Origin: Thamnaconus septentrionalis
Taxonomy: Eukaryota > Chordata > Actinopteri > Tetraodontiformes > Monacanthidae
Assembly (NCBI GenBank): GCA_009823395.1
Contig: CM020513.1
Location: 2,039,501-2,103,500, forward strand
Direction of reading: 5' to 3'
Length of the DNA stretch: 64,000 nucleotides
Part shown: piece after piece, positions 61,491 through 64,000 of the stretch
Layout: every line of letters starts with the position of its first letter
Position numbering within the stretch: the stretch's first letter is position 1
Notes under the pieces: generated by a model
Seen by the model: only the letters and a program-made list of their open reading frames with translations
The model's database searches: none
Told to the model about the DNA's origin: nothing
Position numbers and translations under genes: made by a program

Positions 61491-63017
61491 GCGTGATGAA
61501 GACCTCTGGAGGTCAACCTTTGAAGCAAATCCTCAAATATTCTCAGAGCAAAAGCTTTTTAAAGTCATTGTGTTTTTTTCTGAACAAGGGAACCAAACAA
61601 CCAAACCTGAGGTACACCACACTTCTGCTTTTAGGACGCCATTCATGGATGAAGACGTGGAACAAACTCAGTGATAAAGAAACTTTTATCTCAGAGTTTG
61701 ACGTTTACTAGTAACTAAACTTTATTGTCAGCACAGGCTTGGATGTTAAAAAGCAACCCAGCCATCCAAAGAATTGGAAAATCCTTTTGGAAAGCTAGCA
61801 GAAAAGAACAGTGACAAAACTATTAAAAACACATTAGAGGGGAGCTTTTAGACGGGAGGAGAAAGAAGGAGCCGAAAATAGCCACTGCACGGCTGGCAGG
61901 CAGGAGGCAACAACACTTTTCCACATGAATCCGACGTGAGCAGGCGCTGCACTCACACCTAGAGACCCTGGACCTGACCAGCAGCACTGTTACAACCAAT
62001 CAAGCCTCAGGAGACGCCCTGATCACAAAGGCACGACGTGAAAACCTTCAAGCTTTTCAGTGTGAGAGTTGCTGCTGCTGAATGTTGGACTTAGCAGCCA
62101 CATGGCCTTGTTTAATAAATGAGGCTCAGCTGAAAACAAACAGTCATGAGAGAAGTGCGTCCATATGGTCGAGCGCATGAGGTCCAAATTATTTGAAACA
62201 ACAGCAGCAAACAAGGTGATGATTGCTGTTTAATTTTAGCCGTCAGCACCTAAAAGTGTTTTTTTTTTTCTCTCTCAGGGTTTTTTTCTTCTTCACTGGC
62301 TCACTAAGCAGTTGTGTTTTTGCAGCTGCCTGGACCTGTTAACAAAGAGCACTCACAGACTACTTGTATTGCATCACTGGCTTTTAAAAGGTCATCATCT
62401 TCATCATCAACATAAAGATGCTGTGTGCTGAGCTGGACGCTCAGATTTTATATCCACAAGGAGAAACAAGAGTAAAACTGATTCAAGGGGAGACCTGTAA
62501 CATGATTTGACCTCAAACTGTCCAAAAAGACGAGAAAAAAATAAATCCAGCCAATGATATACAATCAGCGCCAACCCTAAAATTATCGAGTCAGTGTTGG
62601 AGTCAAACTACCTGACATGTTTAAAAATCACCAACTCAAACTAGCTAAAGAGCCAACAGAAAGTGTGATTACAACTATGACGAAGTCGGCCAGACTCACA
62701 GAGGCACTCTGTATCACGGCTTGAAAGAGCAAGCGAACAAAACGTCAAAACTGAAACCTTTTGCAGTCCAGTCGCCCTGCTGAGCTCGAAACCAAAAGGT
62801 CAAGTTGAAACCCCTGAAAACGACTCCACAACAGCACTGAAATCCATCACTTCAAAAAGGGAAAGGATCTAAAATGCAGCAATGCGAGGGAGACAACCAG
62901 GCAATTCAAACAACAGCACACACAGAGAGATGGACTCTGAGAAACTGTGGTCTCAGCTCAAACACAGAGGTCTGCACACAGATTTATGTGAAACAGTGAG
63001 AAGAAGCTGGAGGTGTG
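61490..63017. other. Noncoding; possible 3' flank of the minus-strand gene
   Basis: Single-copy sequence. TTTATT at about 61716-61721 is an AATAAA on the minus strand and is the nearest canonical polyadenylation signal I found downstream of the tentative stop codon, about 1.3 kb away. No TE ends seen. Confidence 0.35.
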
Positions 63018-63093
63018 CAGGAGGCTGCTGCACAGAGGAAAACAGGAGAACACAGAGAGTTGGAGAGAGAAAGGTGGGTTCAGGCCAGCCCGG
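63018..63093 (-). CDS. Tentative terminal exon of the coiled-coil gene
   Basis: On the minus strand a long pyrimidine tract ending TTTTCCTCTGTGCAG gives a strong-looking splice acceptor at about 63094. Reading on in phase 0 gives about 24 codons (QPPAHLQLLLTV at the start) and then a TGA. If exons one and two are joined to it the protein is about 165 residues. The short, low-complexity sequence makes this exon uncertain; a different downstream exon could be used. Confidence 0.25.
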
Positions 63094-63122
63094 ATTAACA
63101 AGAAGCTGGAAGCTTCTCCTAC

Positions 63123-63203
63123 CTGTGCTGAGTTGACGCTTTGCTCCTCCTGGCACGTTGTCACCTGGGCTCGCGTGCCCCCCGTTGCTGCGTTCAGGTC
63201 AGC
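63123..63203 (-). CDS. Candidate second exon of the coiled-coil gene
   Basis: An acceptor (GCGTTCCCAG then GCTGAC) lies at 63203/63204 and a consensus donor (CAG then GTAGGA) at 63123/63122. The 81-nt exon is a whole number of codons, phase 0 on both sides, and continues the frame of exon one without a stop (ADLNAATGG at the start, NSAQ at the end). The intron between the two would be 97 bp, a usual size for compact teleost introns. The polypyrimidine tract is modest. Supported by signals and phase only. Confidence 0.45.
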
Positions 63204-63300
63204 CTGGGAACGCAACGCGTCGTTCACCAGTCACACTTCGGATGCATTTCATTGCATGGAAATAGAGCACACGTGCGCACCTGCAGCCTCAGACACTCAC

Positions 63301-63642
63301 CTTGCGGTAGCCGTTGACCAGCTCGGCGATGCCGTCGATGTGCAGCATGTAGTGGTGCAGCCTCCGCTGGTAGCGCAGGGCGGCCAGCTGGGCCTCGCTC
63401 TGCAGGGCGGTCACCTGGGCCAACAGGTTCTGCTCCCGCCGGTTCCACCTCAGCCTCGCCGCCCGGGCTCGCTGCTCAAGAGCGGCGCCCTTCTCCTCCA
63501 GCTCGTCGCTCACCGAGCGGAGGGCGTCCAGGCAGCGATGACGCCGCCGTTCTCCGTCGTCCGGCGGCACCGCCAGCCCGCATCCCGCCTGACAGACGAG
63601 CCGCGCAACGTCAGCCGTCGCCGGCTCCCTCTGTGGCTCCAT
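63301..63642 (-). CDS. First coding exon of an unrecognised coiled-coil protein
   Basis: The exon begins at the ATG at 63640-63642 in a strong Kozak context (GCCATGG) and ends after 114 codons at a consensus splice donor (AAG then GTGAGT, 63300 downward). It is the first in-frame ATG; a GTG at 63726 extends the frame but is not a credible start. The protein begins MEPQREPATADV. From about residue 33 to 95 it is rich in Arg, Glu, Leu and Ala with heptad-like spacing (DELEEKGAALEQRARAARL), suggesting a coiled coil, and it ends HYMLHIDGIAELVNGYRK. There is no signal peptide or transmembrane segment. I cannot name the gene. Codon third positions are strongly G/C, as expected next to a CpG island. 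The opposite strand is also open here (63013-63672) but is an antisense shadow. Confidence 0.75.
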
Positions 63643-64000
63643 GGCCGGCCGGCCGGCCGGCGCAGCCGGTGACTTTCTTCTCTGCGTAACGAGTGACGGC
63701 GCAGTTAGTTGCTCATATTTTAACACGGGGGAAACTTTTTGTTTGTTTGTTTGTTTTCTGCGAGTCTCGGGACAAGTTTAGACAAGCTACGGAAAGTTTC
63801 GCCAGTCCGAGCACATGGACGCGGCAGCGCACGAGAAGGTTTGAGCGGGACTCAGCTGTGTAATCTGCGCAGCTCCCGGCTGTCACGTGCGGAGTGGGAC
63901 GCGTGAGGGTAGGGGGCGGGGCTTCACAGCTGATCCAGCTGCAGGTTGGACTTCCTGCCGGCGGCCACATCAGCCCTGGAAGCGGGTCCTCACCTGACAG
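63643..64000 (-). promoter_or_regulatory. CpG-rich promoter and 5' UTR of the coiled-coil gene
   Basis: CpG density is high across the block. It holds a GC box GGGGGCGGGGC (63912-63922, Sp1-type) and a palindromic CACGTG E-box (63884-63889). A minimal upstream ORF, ATG-AGC-AAC-TAA, lies at 63716-63705 and could dampen translation. A tandem GGCC run directly precedes the start codon. The exact transcription start is not visible, and a bidirectional promoter serving a gene to the right is possible. Confidence 0.6.

Noticed and set aside
63013..63672. 219-codon plus-strand open frame
   Set aside because: It lies antisense over the first exon of the minus-strand gene. The exon strand has the Kozak ATG and the consensus splice donor, so the plus frame is a GC-rich shadow.
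1..64000. CRISPR arrays, bacterial operons or a viral genome
   Set aside because: No regularly spaced direct repeats of the right kind, no ribosome-binding-site-led gene clusters and no viral structural or polymerase genes; the repeat content is that of a fish nuclear genome.

Overview
This window looks like a gene-poor stretch of a ray-finned fish genome, most likely a spiny-rayed (percomorph) teleost. The evidence is the repeat content: tRNA-derived fish SINEs, several hAT elements and MITEs, a Tc1/mariner copy, a PIF/Harbinger-like remnant and a Tx1-clade LINE, with abundant CA/GT/GA microsatellites. There are no bacterial operons and no viral genome. The species call is inference.

Layout. 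Positions 1-41900 are mostly single-copy noncoding DNA. AT-rich stretches alternate with GC-richer blocks carrying homeodomain-type TAATTA cores and CpG-rich runs, the texture expected of clustered conserved noncoding elements around a developmental gene; conservation cannot be tested from one sequence. Scattered through it are SINEs (about 4036-4276 and 9550-9835), a 1.35-kb hAT element with a broken BED-finger transposase (11093-12438), a PIF/Harbinger-like remnant (about 14.7-16.0 kb), a 932-bp hAT-like MITE ending in a near-perfect palindrome (25555-26486), a 223-bp MITE (31370-31592) and a 360-bp MITE (35065-35424).

Positions 41906-47360 hold the most unusual structure: about five copies of a complex repeat unit, each normally carrying an internal doublet of about 308 bp, with two head subtypes, one unit interrupted by foreign DNA and one unit truncated. 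It is followed at once by two copies of an 85-bp sequence with overlapping, mutually exclusive hairpins (47376-47545). Then come a hAT-like MITE (48042-48694), a Tc1/mariner element split by an unidentified insertion of about 1 kb (51379-53781), a decayed Tx1-type LINE on the minus strand (about 54715-57412) and a third SINE (59829-60195).

The only host protein-coding gene I can support starts at the right edge on the minus strand. It has a CpG-rich promoter (63643-64000), a 114-codon first exon with a strong Kozak ATG and a consensus splice donor (63301-63642), a plausible 81-nt in-frame second exon (63123-63203) and a tentative terminal exon (about 63018-63093). It encodes a charged, coiled-coil-like protein that I do not recognise. 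The rest of the window is intergenic, or intronic to that gene if it has further exons. I found no convincing new biological system; the tandem array with its hairpin terminus is the best candidate for follow-up.
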